DNA of 64,000 nucleotides from Henricia sp. BOLD:AAB3569 (Eukaryota; Echinodermata; Asteroidea; Spinulosida; Echinasteridae), in NCBI GenBank assembly GCA_037783545.1, contig JBBELK010000093.1, positions 124,001 through 188,000 on the forward strand. The letters run 5' to 3'. Each line of letters starts with the position of its first letter. Position 1 is the stretch's first letter. Positions 37,201 through 52,200 of this stretch are shown here, in pieces. A model generated the notes under the pieces. It ran no database searches and was not told the origin of the DNA. It saw only the letters and a list, made by a program, of their open reading frames with translations. Position numbers and translations under genes: made by a program.

Positions 37201-40200
37201 TTGAGCGAAAAATTTGCCTCCAAGGAGAGGGCAAAACAAAAAATTAAACTTCAACATTTTTGAAAGCGGTTTAGACCTAGCTCGGAGGCCAGTCCAAGCA
37301 TCCACCACATTTCTGGAATCTCCAACCACATCCACCATCAAGTTCCATAGCGAATCAAAGACTGAGAGCCACACAAAATATAGATCAAGGGCCTCCTTGC
37401 GACATATACCCGTGTGTCCCAAAATGTCTGCGGACCAGTAATCTCAGAAACTTACACTTAGTTGAGCGAGAGGTTGTCTTCAGCCGACGCCTTCTCGGGA
37501 AACTCTGATGGTCGTCTTCCACGCATCTCGGTCCAGCATCAGCGTCCTAAGCTCAGTTGTTTCTTGTTGTGTTGCGTCCCTCTTCAGCTGATCTACGAAA
37601 GTTAGTCTCCTCCTGCCCTTGCTCCTGTTTCCATCGTCTGGTAAGACTAGGGTACCGCCCTATTTATAGCCAGATGCGTCTGCCGACAGTGCAATGCGAT
37701 AGCAAGGTGGCGGCCTTGACTTCAAGGGATCAGCTGCGAGAAGCTATCGACAAACCTCCAAAATAGAATCTCCTCCCGCACTTGTGGTGACAGAGGCGTA
37801 GGCACGAGATCATATCAAGTGTAGATATGAAGGAGGAGCATTCCCTCAGAAACAAACAAACACCAGAGCAAAACTTTGGCCTTTGCCCACAAAACGTTGC
37901 ATCTGTTTTTAGAGCATTTTATCCTCCCGCAAAATTGTCTCTCGTACCTCAGCGAATGATACCTTTTTATGCTCAGGAATCGGAAATGATAGGGTTTGGA
38001 GCAGATGCCGAACCCGAGATGCACCATGCTGTTCGATGGCTGCCGATGACTTTTCTTTAAGTTGCTGAACAAGCCGAGCTTTAACTGTATGTAGCGTACG
38101 ACGTAAACGGCCCTTAGAGCTCTGATGTAGGAACCGTCCCCATGCATGTCCTGTTCACACCGCAATAAAACAAACACGAGTGAAGTGTTTTAAACCTTCG
38201 TATACTTTGGCCCTCCATCGCTGGGATGGCACTTGCCAATGAAACGGTCGTCTATCCATATTTCTGTATGTATACCTCTGTTCTTAAGCCATGCAGGAAG
38301 ACAAAAGCCAATGGATGAGTAAACTTATGCACTGTTTTTTTTTTTTTTTAAACCAAACCCACTCGAAGCCGGAAAAGGTTCTGGACTCCTTGGTCAAGAA
38401 GATTTGCTTGTATCCCTGGCTGTTGTCGGTACTTGAGAAAATATCGCCTTTGGTTATGGGTCTGACAACATTGCCTAAAGGTACCACACTGAAGGGTGTG
38501 TCCTTGCGCCAAAGATTAGGTCCCTTCATTGATATAGAAGCAGACTGTCAAGGCAGTCACACATTTCGGCGGCTGTACTTCCTTGACCCTACCCACAACG
38601 TATATAGAGCCCTCTATCCACCGCCTGGTGATTGTGTCTATGAAAAGGGCGACATAATCTTGACAAATGAGCGCATTTAAAATACCTTTCGGTGGGCAAT
38701 TATAAACAGCAATTCCTGCCCCTGTATCTGCCATGAAACGACTGGAAAAAATTATACAGACTAATTCCATGATGAAGCCAACCATGAACTTCGTCCCTAT
38801 TGGGTGACTCTGCTAAGATATCGTCCCAAAGCACCAGGATCATTGCTTAATGTGCCGGCTACAAAATAGTTGGATCTCTGAATCCGAGCGCCTATAAATC
38901 TACCTGTAGTCTACCAGAGAGAACTTCAGGCGGGGTGGGTGTAAAAGGGACTGGCAAGCCACTTGGTTTGCCATTGAAAATTACCCACTGGGAGGTGCCT
39001 CGTTTCCGCTTCGCTGCGTGCGTAGCGATGGGATCAAAGATTGATCAAAATCTCTCTCACACAGATGACTCTCCAGCATTTTCAAATACCACTGGTACTC
39101 AATGGTACTGGTTGGTTTTTTTTTTTATTTTTTTTATTTTTTATTTTTAGCAAAACTTTGCGAACGGGGTACTTGAACTTTGGGATTCACAAAATGGCAC
39201 AAAGAGGTGCCCCTGGACCACATTCAAATCAGCGTGCTAGCGAAGGCCCATCAACATGGCATACAGAGGCCCGCCCTCTGCCAGGTACAGAGTACATATA
39301 TGCGAAATAGAAGTACACTGTACCCCAAACATGGCATTCAGAGGCCCGTCCTCTGCCAAATACAGAGTATGCGAAATAGAAGCACATTGTACCACAAACA
39401 TGGCATTCAGAGGCCCGTCCTCTGCCAAGTATAGCGCGCATATGTGCAAAATAGAAGTACATTGTACCACAAACACGGCATTCAGAGGCCCGTCCTCTGC
39501 CAAGTACATTTGTACTTTAAACATAGCATTCAGAGGCCCGTCCTCTGCCAAGTACATTGCACCATAAACATAGCATTCAGAGGCCCGTCCTCTGCCAAGT
39601 ACATTTGTACCACAAACATAGCATTCAGAGGCCGGTCCTCTGCCAAGTACATTGCACCATAAACATAGCGTTCAGAGGCCCGTCCTCTGGCAAGTACATT
39701 TGTACCTTAAACATAGCATTCAGAGGCCCGTCCTCTGCCAGGTACATTGCACTATAAACATAGCACTCAGAGGCCCGTCCTCTGCCAAGTAAATTTGTAC
39801 CACAAACATAGCATTCAGAGGCCCGTCCTCTGCCAAGTACATTGCACCATAAACATAGCGTTCAGAGGCCCGTCCTCTGGCAAGTACATTTGTACCTTAA
39901 ACATAGCATTCAGAGGCCCGTCCTCTGCCAAGTACATTGCACTATAAACATAGCACTCAGAGGCCCGTCCTCTGCCAAGTACATTGCACCATAAACATAG
40001 CATTCAGAGGCCCGTCCTCTGCCAAGTACATTTGTACCATAAACATAGCATTCAGAGGCCCGTCCTCTGGCAAGTACATTGCACCAAAAACATAGCATTC
40101 AGAGGCCCGTCCTCTGCCAAGTACATTTGCACCATGAACTTGCGCGCATCTGCTCGCTGAGCTCCGTGACCCTACGCTCAGCGCAGGAAAATGACACGGA

Positions 40201-43200
40201 AAACAGCCCCTCACTGCGAACTTTTGTGAGTACATAAAAAAAGTACGTCTATGTTTCTCCCCAACTCGCTATGCATTTCAAAGTACAGAGTATTACCTTT
40301 AGTTTGGTTATTATTTCATAAAATATATGATGCACGGGGAAAAGGGGCTTTTTTCACTCAAAGAACGGGTGTTGAACCTCAAAATCGGCAAAGTCAATGG
40401 AGGTCAACACGATTACTGATCATTTTTCAGTAGGTTGTCTCACTGAATTGAACGGCACGGTCGTTCTCTGTGACACACAGATTCAACTCGCACTTATGAA
40501 TAAACTACATAAAATTCCCGTCCCACTCATATATGAAACATTTTGATTGGACAAGGGGAAAAGGGGCTTTTTTGCTTCAAATCATAGAATGTCTCTCATC
40601 TAAGACCATGACCCGATTGTAATACGCAAAATATGGTTACATTGCACATGTACCATAAGCCTGGCATTCAGAGGCACGCCCTCAGCCTGGTACCGAGTAC
40701 ACATGCAAATCAAGGGTACATTCATACAGAGGCCCGCCCTCTGTGTATCGCACCTGCAATATAAATGCTCATCAAAGTTGCACTGCCCTTTTTTTTAATT
40801 ATTTTTTTTTTAGGGTAAAATAGGTAACTTTCCCGAATATAAAAAGTTATCAGCCCCCACTTGGCACCAAGAACGTAAAAAATCCGTCAAGGACCAACGC
40901 CAGTCGATCAAAAACAAGAAACGACCAAATGGCTGGCAGGTCACCCAATCGACAGGGCCATGACGCAAATGCACATGTGCGCGCACATGTGCACATTGCA
41001 CACACACCATGTACATACGAGCGCACGCGCACATGCACAACATGAAAAGCACGTTTCAAGAAAAAGGCCTGCATCTCCAACTGCCGACGTCGGAAACTTA
41101 AGTTTTTGATATTTTTCGTTACAGAGACACGTAAGCTTTATAAATTCGTTCGCTTGTGTAAATTAATTTTTATTTTTAATCCTTTCACCGAAACACGGGC
41201 AATGCAACTTTAAGCTTGGTGTCCCGAGGCCCGTCCTCTAGCACACACGCCATTTATGGGTATATTACACTTGACATACAGGGACCCGTCTGTGCCTAGT
41301 ACCTGTATCTATACACATAGAAAACATGGGCACATTAAAATTTGGCATTCATAAAATTGATTTTTATTGAAATTTGAATTCAGAGACCCGTCCTCTGCCT
41401 ATGTACACGCCCTTATGTACCAAAACCAAATAAGAGCGCATATTAATAGAGATACGCTAATTCAGAGGTCGGCTGTCTAGTAAAGGGTACCCATGCCAAA
41501 ATTAGCGTCACATCAGAACTTGGCATCTCAACTTGGCATTTAGAGGCCCTCCTCTGCCTAGTACACATGCAAGCTATGAGCATATTAAACTTGGCATTGG
41601 GAGGCCCGCCCTCTATCTAGTATATAGAGTACGTGGGCAATATTTACTCGGTCCGTCCTCTGTCTAGTACCGAGTACATGTGGAATATGTATTACCACTT
41701 AGTATTCAGAGGCCCGATCTCGGCAAGTACACATGTAATCTATGGGTACTTTGAACTTGCCCTTTAGAGGCCCGTCCTCGGCCTATACAGATTCTGACTG
41801 GGGTTATGACGAAACTTTAAGTATTGTCAAGCCAAACCCCCAGTGCATCTATGCTTGCTGCCTAATGGCGACACATATCTATCATTCAGTATAATTGACG
41901 TGCTCACGAACAACAGCATAGCATTCAGAGGCCCATGCTCTGCCTCCTCGAAGGAACTGGAAATTAAGACATGGGCTATTTCACAATAAGTGTACACTTT
42001 CAGTCTCACTGGCAAATCGGGGTAAAATTTCAAACTTGTCCAACTCACAAAAGTTTGTTGATCTAAAAACTTCAGGATGTATACTAATAATTCAAAAAAT
42101 ATCAGAGCGTGGCATTATGATTAACGTGTTTATTTTTTCCACTGAAATAATAATTTGTAATTGGTTGTCTGGAGAGGACATTTTGTTAAACACAGAATAT
42201 CACAATATAATGGCCAGACTAAATGTTGAAATGGTAATGCCATGCACTGTCCTGTTAGAAGGAATGGTACTGTTAATTTTACAAACCTAACAACGAAATA
42301 TTTCAATCATGGTTGACATGTTATATTACAATTGAATGCTGTCCTGGAGAGGACAAATGTTTAACGGATTTTCCACAACCCTGAATATGATCTTGATAAA
42401 ATTTACTCAAATCTCTTCCACGATCAAATTGTCATATTTACTCCATCAAATGTGTCATGTGATGATACAAACATCTTTGTGAGTACATATCTCCAAACTA
42501 TTCCATTGTGTGGAATACCTTGACCTGGAGAGGACATTACCATATTTTGTTTGTTTGTTTGTTTTTTTGTTTTTTTGTTGACCGAATTACACCAACCCAA
42601 GTTTCACAATATTGTTGAACACTATATATCCATGATTGATCACCAAATGATCACCACAATAATGCATCATCAACAAATGATTGCACTTAAACTAATGCAA
42701 AACTTGAAATGAGACTCCAAAATGGTGTTAAAAGTGCATGTAAATAGAGAAATTAAAAACGAATAACTCGTAGAATTATGTAAAAATAGTTCTGTAGCTT
42801 GTCCTTCATATTACCCGTCATATAAAATCACTCATAACATGTATATGCACTGATAAAGTTATCCAGGATGGGTTAAACTGTAATCTACTCAAATGACCAC
42901 CCACTGTGAAATAGCCCACATGTACTCAGGGACCAGTCCTGGTCCATAGAAATACGATCTAGGCCTTGATACTCGGAAGCCCAACCCGTGCTTCGTAAAT
43001 TGCCTAACAAAAGATGCGCTTAAACTGCGCGTTTGGGGGCCCGTCCTCCACTTCATACATTTAGTAAGCAAGAGTCCCTTCACTTGCCACTTAGGGCCTG
43101 TTCCATTACCTATGAGGGCGCTAACACAGGTACCTTGAAACAAAAGGCCAGAACCAGATTTCCCAAATGCTAGGCTGACTCCTTTTTTATTGTTATATTG

Positions 43201-46200
43201 CGCTCGCTATACATGCTCGAGCAATAACAAAACAAGAATTGTGAGGGCACTTTCCGAACTACGAATCTTGAAAGAGGCCCGACCTCTATCATCTAACGAA
43301 CATGCCAAACTGGTATTTTAATTCCCACGATTCAAGGGCGTGCCCCGTTTATAAACATGCTAGCATTGCACCCTGAGCCTTGTTTACCCGTTGGAGCATT
43401 CGCTCCAGATTTCGGCGTTGTCCTCCATATAGATCCATAGGACGCCAAGGTGAACAAATTCTCCCTCCAGCGGTCTTCCAGACCTTGCAATTGGTCGATG
43501 TCTTGCCAACCATCCTTGGCATCCGCCTTTTCCTATAGGGAGCACGAAAAAAGCAACAAAGAAAATTGAAATTTCGGAAACTGTTTGTGTAAACGCCAAT
43601 TATCGAAAGCATTTCACCTGCCCATGCCTTCTCCGACCCACGCTGTACCTTGGCCGCCTGGCTCCATGAAAAGGGGGAGAAAAGCACTGTTTCGGAGACG
43701 CGTGTGTTAATTGTTATAATGCGTACTTGTGCATGGTGGGCTTAGTAGCCCAAACTTAATTAAAGAGTCGTATGCATTTGTATACGTACAAAATATTTGG
43801 CTGTATACCTGTATACCTGTCGAATGGCTGGGCCCCCGTCGCCACACGGGTGATACCTATAAAATACGAGCCTGAGGCTACTAGGCCTAATTCGCCATAT
43901 TTATGGGCCTGACAGATGTTTTACCAAAACTGAATAATATCTTATGACATATAAAGCATTGAAGCAATTCGTACCTCAACTAAGGCGTAAATAATGTCCA
44001 TCTTCAGCACATTCAGCAAACGAGTACATGTAGTTGGAAACTTGTCCGGTACATAAAACACGACGAGGCAGCATAACCCGCACACAGCATTGGCACAATA
44101 GCCTATAATACACACGCAAGCCCAATGAGGGGTGCATTGCTTAAGGCACGCGAAAATTCAAAAGGAATTACTGGAGCGCGCTCTACCATTGTTGAGAAAG
44201 AGCCAATTTGACTATGTACGTACGTATAGGCTTTACCCAACGTAGTGCCAACCATGCGTGCGGTAACGGCGATTGCTTGAAGCTGCGTAATGATACTGGT
44301 GCGCGGTGCTGCCCACACCTCGCAAATGTTTAAATGCCTCTAAATTACTCTGGTTACCTGATTTCGCCTTACAAAACATCCCAAACTCGACGCTAGGTAA
44401 CACACTGCTGCACTTTCATTTTCCTCGAAATATATCAGCTAATGGATGATAATTCAAAACCATTGATTATCCCGAGCGATCACACACACGTCCACCCGAC
44501 GGGTTGGTATACTCGAGACTGCGTAGATTCCTACGCAGCCCTCAACGTCGGCGGTTGTGCAAATAGTGGCCTAATCTGAATCTAACTCCAACCCCCCTCC
44601 CCATTAAAAAATGAAGCGCTATAGTCAAGTTTAATATTATGCATAGTGGTTAGAAGGGGAAGTCAGATTCTTCTTGTAGTCTGGCAATAATTAGACAAAA
44701 ACTTGTTTTCTTTAAACTGCTGAAAATCTGGTGCTCTGATTCTACTTTAGTGATTGATTGCTAGCTTTCTGTACCTTTCTTATATAGTGATTATTTTAAT
44801 ACCGTGGACCTTTCCTATTTTAGTTATTGCAAATCTACCTTTTAAGGTTTTACATGCACTAAACATTTACTGGCCAAATTATGCCCTGTTTAATAAGATT
44901 TTGATATTTGTTTTCTTCTTGGAAGTACATGTACAATGGTGCAGTACTTTTAAGCAGGTTCATACATACTTGCATTTTAGTATCATTCGTAGTTTAACTA
45001 AATTACTAGTTCCATCAATGTTTTTCCAGTGTTCGTTGCAAGACCGCTCCAATGAACCCTGGAACACCACAGCCCATTACCGTCTCTGTAGCTCCAGTCT
45101 CCCCTCTAGATGGTGATGAGTTGACCAGCTCTGGTGATGTCAGCTTCACATATACGGTATAACGTTTATGCCATGCCATAAACATTGTTTCTGATATTGC
45201 ATTCAAACCAGTGTATTTCATTGGTTTTAGTCTCGTGCCCAGACATGATGGAGATTGTCGCCCAACAGGTCTGAGCATAAGTTTTGTCGCTAACTAAGTA
45301 CGTCACTATTTATGGAAATGAGGAAGGTCGTGAAGTTTGACGTCAAATATATACGTAAATATTTGTGGGGAAAAAAGAGAAAGTCGTGAATTTGGATGTG
45401 AATATGTACGTCAACCATAATGGGCAACCATAATGACACGTGCTTATAAAACTCGAATTCAAGTTGTAGAATGCGTATCAAGGGGCGGTCCGGTTGGCGT
45501 AGTGGTTCTTTCCTCGCCTTTCACCTCTGGCGTCCTGGGTTCGAATCCGGGGCGTGTATGTGGATTAAGTTTGCAGTCCCTACTTGACTGCGTGGGGATT
45601 TCTCCGGGGTTTTTCCTCCCACTAATAAAACTGTTGATAATAAGTATAGGTAATCTAAATCCGTATAGTTTTAGATTAAGATGCCATACAATTTACAACA
45701 AAACAACAAATGTGTACCAAAGTCAAAAGTTTTACAAGTTCTGGAAATCTATTCTCTGCCACTATTTATTAGTTAGCACCTTCTCTATCTCTCCAGAATC
45801 CCACGATTGGCAGTTTCAGTCCCATTGAGGGAATTCAAGCCGGTGGAACCCTGATCACAGTTACAGGAAGCAAACTGAACACGGGGAGAGACATTCGAGC
45901 TGTTGTCGGAAAGAATATTCCATGTCATATTATCCAGAGCAGGTGAGTACAATTTGCATGCATTCAGTCTTTTCATATTTATTAAAGGGAAGGGTCAAAG
46001 GGAAGCATATACATACCCTTATATCTTATGGTACACCAGAAGCCGCAAACTGATCACTGGCCTTTTATACAGGTATTAAATATTTGGGACATGCTATCTT
46101 CCTTGCATACAGCGTTACTGTTTCCTCTCTCCAATGCCACACTGGAAGGTCAATACAAAACAATACCGGGCGAATTTCAGTGGTTTTCGACGGAGCTATA

Positions 46201-49200
46201 AGAACATCAGCGGAATTGTTTACTTTTAAGGAAAACCCATCTGTACTGGACGTACAACCTCGTAAAAGTTATCAAAGGTAAGCGGCCCCAGGTGCAGATC
46301 AATGTTGTTAAATATAGTACTGCAAAATCAGCTGGTGATTAGATTTATTGCAAGTGCTTCATGAGAAGAGGCTTCTTGGTAGGCTCTACTTCTGTTCAGA
46401 CAAATGCCTCGAGACCCAAAGCTTGCCCGACTGTCATGTACCTCTTTCGTGAAAAGCAAATACCATGCGGCCAAACTCACGGTACATTTAGTTGTGACTA
46501 AATTCTAGTTTTAATGTATCATTCTGTCATAGTGGCGGAAGGACACTGAGGGTCAACGGTACTGGTTTTGCATTTGTGCAAGTAGCAAGAATCTTTGTTG
46601 GAAATGGCCAAGAGGCATTTTATGGAGTGGTAAGCAGTTATTTTGCTAGTCTCACTGACACGCATATTTTTTTCTCGCGTCTCATTCATAGACTGGTAGC
46701 AATCAGCCTTCTACTTATGTTTTGGTTGTACACCATGTGGAATTTCCTGTGGAATTATAAGGCCACCACTGAAATATGAACAACAATTGTCCCGCCCAAA
46801 TTTGATCGTGTATTTACGGAATGGCGGTACTTTTGCCGCATAGTTACATATAAATGTACTGCAAAGTCGGCCCACCTTTCACGCTGTGCACTGCAGCCAT
46901 GGATTTTCGCCTCGCGCGCGTATGGCAATGTCAATGTTTTAGAATGTTGCCAAAGCTTAACTTGACGTTTACCACCAGCTATTTTCTTTTGGTAACAGGC
47001 ATGTAGTATGGTAAGCGATTGGTTTATGGAGTGTAGGTCTCCTGCAGTGAACGAGACACACACATTCACTCTCGGCTTCGTTATGGACGACTTTGCGTTT
47101 TCCATCGGTGAATTCAGTTATTGGCGGGATCCAGACTTCAACAAGTTTGGTGATGGCCAGTTTGAAATTAGTAAATCCGGGAAGAATTTACAAATCACAG
47201 TAAGTATGATCCTTTTATAGCTCCATGGTGTGATGCACCGTACGTATACCCTCAAAGAATATGGGTCATTCTATAAATTTGGGGTCCAACATGTGACATT
47301 TTTCTGTCCCCGTTACACCTGACATACTGCTTTTTGCCATACAAGTATCATTAAAAATGCCTTCAAATTTGTTTATGAATTGTACTTTATGTAATCACTC
47401 TTTGAGATAGAAGGCATTTAAAGAATGTGTCCTAAATTTACAAACTACAACATTTTACAAGATGTCAGATGTAACTGGGACAGACAAATTTGACCCCAAA
47501 TTTATAGAATGATCTATATACGCTACCAAAAGAGCGATCCACGTCTCTCATACAGTCCAAGTATATTACTATCTGTCAAAGTATCAGCCAACCGTTGTAG
47601 ATAGATTCAATAATAGTACCTAACCGGGTAGCAACTCTGCCTTGCATGCTCAGAAGATGGCAACGCGCTAGCTTTTCACACTGCAGAGCCTGTACGGCCG
47701 AGTGTTGCTGCCTGATTGTCGTGATTTGGAGTTGTGCCTCCTTTTGATAGATTTTCAGGTTAACGGTAAAAATTAAGTTTCCGTCTCTTTTTGGGGTCTG
47801 TGACAGGGTGAGTGGCTCAATGAAGCATTGGAGGAAACAGAGTTATACGTGAAGGTTGGCAGCGAGTATTGTACGATTAACATCTTTCATAGCACGCTTA
47901 TTAGTTGTGTGCTTCCAGAGAATGAACCACCTGGCTTGGATGCAGACGGCAACCCCGATACGAGCATACGACCATTAGCTGTTGTAAGATTATTCCCTCT
48001 TTAATTTATTGACATTCTTTTGATATACGCTCCTGAACCATCCCAACTTAATATGCTTTTTGCACACTGCAGGGATCAACCCAGATTAATAATAGAAATG
48101 TAATTCTTAATTAAAAGTCACAGGCAAACAATTGGGATTTCCCCAGTTAATTTAACTCTAAGTATTTTCAGATAAGTAAATTGAGGCGACTGTTTTCCCT
48201 GTCGTTGCAGGTTCACTGGTATACCGACCAAACGTTTACCGCCGGAGAGGTGATTTATCCCAGCAACATTTTGACTATCCTCCTAGCAACCGTCTTTCTA
48301 ACAGTTGGGGTACCCTTGCTGGCTCTTATAGTGGTCCTCACTTTCAAGTACAATAAGCAGAAGCAACTTCTGAGGACATACAACGAGCGCCTCTTAGCTC
48401 TGATACGACATCTTCATGAAGGTATAGTACGATGCCAAATTTTTTTCACAGGACTAACTGTTCACTTTTAACACGTAATGCGAAATATTCCAAGATCCAT
48501 TCCGTTATAAATATATTATAATTTGCGATGATGAGTTTTACAGGAGCGAACGCTCGGAAGCCTTCACTGTTCGGGTGTGTCGCTATATGGATGCACTTTA
48601 ATCTCCGGCGTGTTTGTTTCTTATAGAACAACAAGCTCCTGCAGGAAGGAGACGGCGATCGTTTGGCAGTACAGATGAACAACGTCCACCGGTCATTCCT
48701 GTGAAGACTGTTGCTTTGAATGCCAATATAAGCATTGTGCCAGGCGACCTGCAGATCAAATTCAGTCAGCTGGACATGGGGAAAGTCCTTGGGCGGGGTG
48801 CGTATCACTTGTTTCTTGTTATTGTTTAGCCCTCCGTCGTATCGTACAGTTAAGCCTATAATATAACTTGGAGTCACTAAACTCTTCCGTGTTTCTTCTC
48901 TATATACATGTAGAACAAGGGAGAGAACAATAGAGCCATGAGCGTTTTTGCACGTGGTGCTATTTTTTTCTCTCAACAGACATTTGTTAGATTTGTTGCA
49001 TTTGAAATTGTTGCATTTGAAATTTTTTTTTACAGCTATTCGTTTCTGTTTCTGTTTGTTTTAGTTTCTGTTTCTGTTTCTGTTTCATTCAATAAACCCA
49101 GGTGCTTTTGGGATAGTTTACCAGGCAACTATGAACGCGGCGTCATCTGGATCTGAGCGTCAAGTGGCCGTCAAGACAATACAAGGTTCTATATAGTAAA

Positions 49201-52200
49201 GTTCTAGAAGTGTACTCTCTTTATATCTTTCTTTAAAAAGCCATGCAGAGGATGGAAAGGGATCTTTGATCCATGTCTTAAATGTTTAGCTATATATTTA
49301 TGACTGATTACATCTTTGTACGTAAACAAAATGGAATGTATTATTTGTTGATTTCAGACGCAAGTGATTCACGCAACGTCATAAAATTTCTCGAGGAAGG
49401 GTTAATGATGAAAAACTTTGATCATCCCAATGTACTCGGACTGTTCGGTCTGACCTTTGACCCCAACGGTCAGCCCCTGATTGTTCTTCCCTTCATGGCA
49501 AACGGTGATCTCAAGTCCTATATAGTGAAACGAAAACAGGTAAATAATGAGCTTGTGGAGTTTGCGACTTATTTCGTTTTAAAATTACTTTACTTGAAGA
49601 GATGAGTAAATTCAACTGAAATTTGCATTATTATTTATCCTTTCCCTTTTGTTGGGTAATACAATTTTTACATTTACTTGCAATATAAACACATTAAATA
49701 CAGTTACTCTCACATAATAGGTCGTGGCTTTCTGATTTAGGATAATGCAGTTTTATGTAACTGATGTTCTTGCAAATATTGACATTTTCCTTCACTGTAG
49801 AATCCGAGAGTGCGACAGCTTGTGACGTTTGCCCTGCACATAGCTCGCGGGATGAAGTACCTTTCTGAGCGGAAATTCGTCCACAGGGATTTAGCAGCAA
49901 GAAACTGCATGTAAGGACTGTTATCTTCACACAAAATTTGTCCAATAAAAACAATATTAAAGACTCGCTGGATTGGTTAGTTTGTTTCGCGCGACAGAAA
50001 ACTGTACAGTAGCCCTAAAAAAGCTAAATTCGCCAAAACTTGTTATTCAAGAAACAATAACGGTTGTCGCAGATCACATTTATCGGTTTTCTCCCATTGA
50101 ATACAAGGATCGATGATAAAGAGACAGCCAAAATAGCGGATTTTGGATTATCTCGGGATCTGGATGAGTCGGATTATTACACAAGTGGAGACAAGCAGGC
50201 CAAACTGCCAGTGAAGTGGATGGCACCGGAGTCAATGGAACGAAAGGTGTATAACATGAAAACAGACGTGGTGAGTTAAAGTACAAAGTTAGAACTCTCA
50301 AATGAAGCGAGACGTGCCTAGCCTTATCCAAGGCTATTAAATTGTGTGAATCCGTGAAGAATTTGCCTGTATGCTATGCAGCGAAAGTGCGCCACAACGC
50401 GGTGAATTGTAGCCAACTGCTAAATAGTCTGGTTACCGTAATATCTTGGTCTGCATCCTGACTTCACGGACGAGGCTGTTGTTGTTGTTGTTGTATATTT
50501 TATGGCATCTTCGGCAACTAAGGCCCTTTATGCCATCAACTGGGGTACCGTGGCCGAGCGGTCTAGGTAATTGACTCGCAATCATAGGTGAAAACTTGGG
50601 GTTGCAGGTTTGAACCTTCCCACGGCTACGGTACCTGTACCCTTGGGCAAGGCACTCAACCACACTTGCTCCATCCTTCGGAAGGGATGTAAAGCCGTTG
50701 GTCCAGTGTGTTAGGTAATGGAAACGCACTCTAAAGATCCCAGAGCATTCTTTCGTGAAGAGCAAGGGGGATCATCCCCGGTGTCTCTGGCCATTTCTAA
50801 TTCTAATTCTTCATGGGTTTCCTCACGCTTGCGAGTGACAGTGCAATGAGCACTATTGAGGAATCCTTGGTATGAATACCAGAAAGAAATAATAATAATA
50901 ACTATACGGTTTTAGCTTTCTCTATACTATATTATCAACTTGAAATGACGAAGAAGGAGTTGCAGTTTTAGAAGTGGGAGGAAAACCCCCAGAGAAATGC
51001 CCCAGCGGAAAACCCACGCGGTCAAGTAGGGACTGCAAACCCAATCCACATACACGCCCCGGATTCGAACCCGGGACCCCTAAGGTGAAAGGCGAGGAAA
51101 GAACCCGTACGCCAACCCGACCGCCCGACGAGGCTGGATCATAGCCTTGTTCTTTATGTGTTTTATGGGCGGGGACTCTTTATGCTATTTTTTTCAAAGA
51201 GAGCACCGAGACGTAAAAGCTCATTGGTATAACGGTTGTTTTGACAGAACAATACGGTGCTATTTGAAAAATAGCAGATTTTCCGTACGTAGCCTATACC
51301 CAGTTGGTAAGTTCACAAACACGTCATACCTTTACAGAAAATATGTGAGGGATATCTTCTGGTCTTCGTGAAAGTTTGCAATTTGTAGGCTGCATAATTC
51401 AAACTACCGTTGATTTCCTCAGTTGTAACACTACGTGTGATGTCCCCATAATTGCATTAGACCACCTGCAGACAGACCTACATTAGAGGGGCGGTCGGGT
51501 TGGCGTAGCGGTTCTTTCTGCTGGCCTGCCTGTGATGACCGCTTTCCAAAGGACTACCCTTGCACATAGGTAGTTTGGAGGAGTTTTCTCGCGGAAACCC
51601 GTGTGATGTCCTGGAACGTTGCTCAATGACGGAGTGACCAGTACGTACGTCACCGGGAACGCCGGTACAATTTTGGAACACGATTTGATCCCTGTCTGCG
51701 GTCTTGATGTTGGCTCGACCTGGACTGGTGATGATAGTGGATAATGACCTGGACTGGCAACGACAATGATGGAGGAACTGGTATCAACGGAATCGACATT
51801 GGACTGGACTTGACCTGGCTTGCGTGTTTTATTCGAACGAATAAAACATTTTATAAAAAGCCTGTGATGACCGCTTTCCGAAGGACTACCCTTGCACATA
51901 GGTAGTTTGGAGGAGTTGTTTTGCGGAATCCCGTGTGATGTCCTGGAACGTTGCTCAATGACGGAGTGACCAGTACGTACGTCACTGGGAATGCCGGTGG
52001 AATTTTGGAACATGATTGGATCCGTGTCTGCGGTCTTGATGTTGGCTCGACCTGGACTGGTGATGATAGTGGATAATGACCTGGACTGGTAACGACAATG
52101 ATGGAGGAACTGGTATAAACGGAATCAACATTGGACTGGACTTGACCTGGCTTGCGTGTTTTATTCGGACGAATAAAACATTTTATAAAAAGCCTTTCAC

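Larger units (their letters stand above)
34310..44566 (-). mobile_element. Ngaro/PAT-type tyrosine-recombinase retrotransposon with split direct repeats
   Basis: Read on the - strand the order is A1 (44566-44504), leader with minisatellite, RT, RNase H, SGNH domain, tyrosine recombinase, B1 (34729-34654), A2 (34653-34591), short spacer, B2 (34385-34310). The two A copies are identical over 63 bp and the two B copies differ at about 1 of 76. This A1-core-B1A2-B2 pattern is the split-direct-repeat arrangement of PAT/Ngaro elements in the DIRS order. There is no target duplication, as expected for recombinase-mediated insertion. The ORFs are broken. It fills intron 13 of the receptor in antisense orientation. 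Confidence 0.83.

Noticed and set aside
39237-39557. Repeat protein on the - strand ([12 protein letters not shown] units)
   Set aside because: Unit lengths of 46, 47 and 49 bp change the frame between copies, and the conserved part is a DNA palindrome. It is a by-product of the minisatellite.
39255-40135. CRISPR array (regular direct repeats with spacers)
   Set aside because: The spacers are themselves nearly identical, the host is eukaryotic and there are no cas genes. It is a minisatellite.
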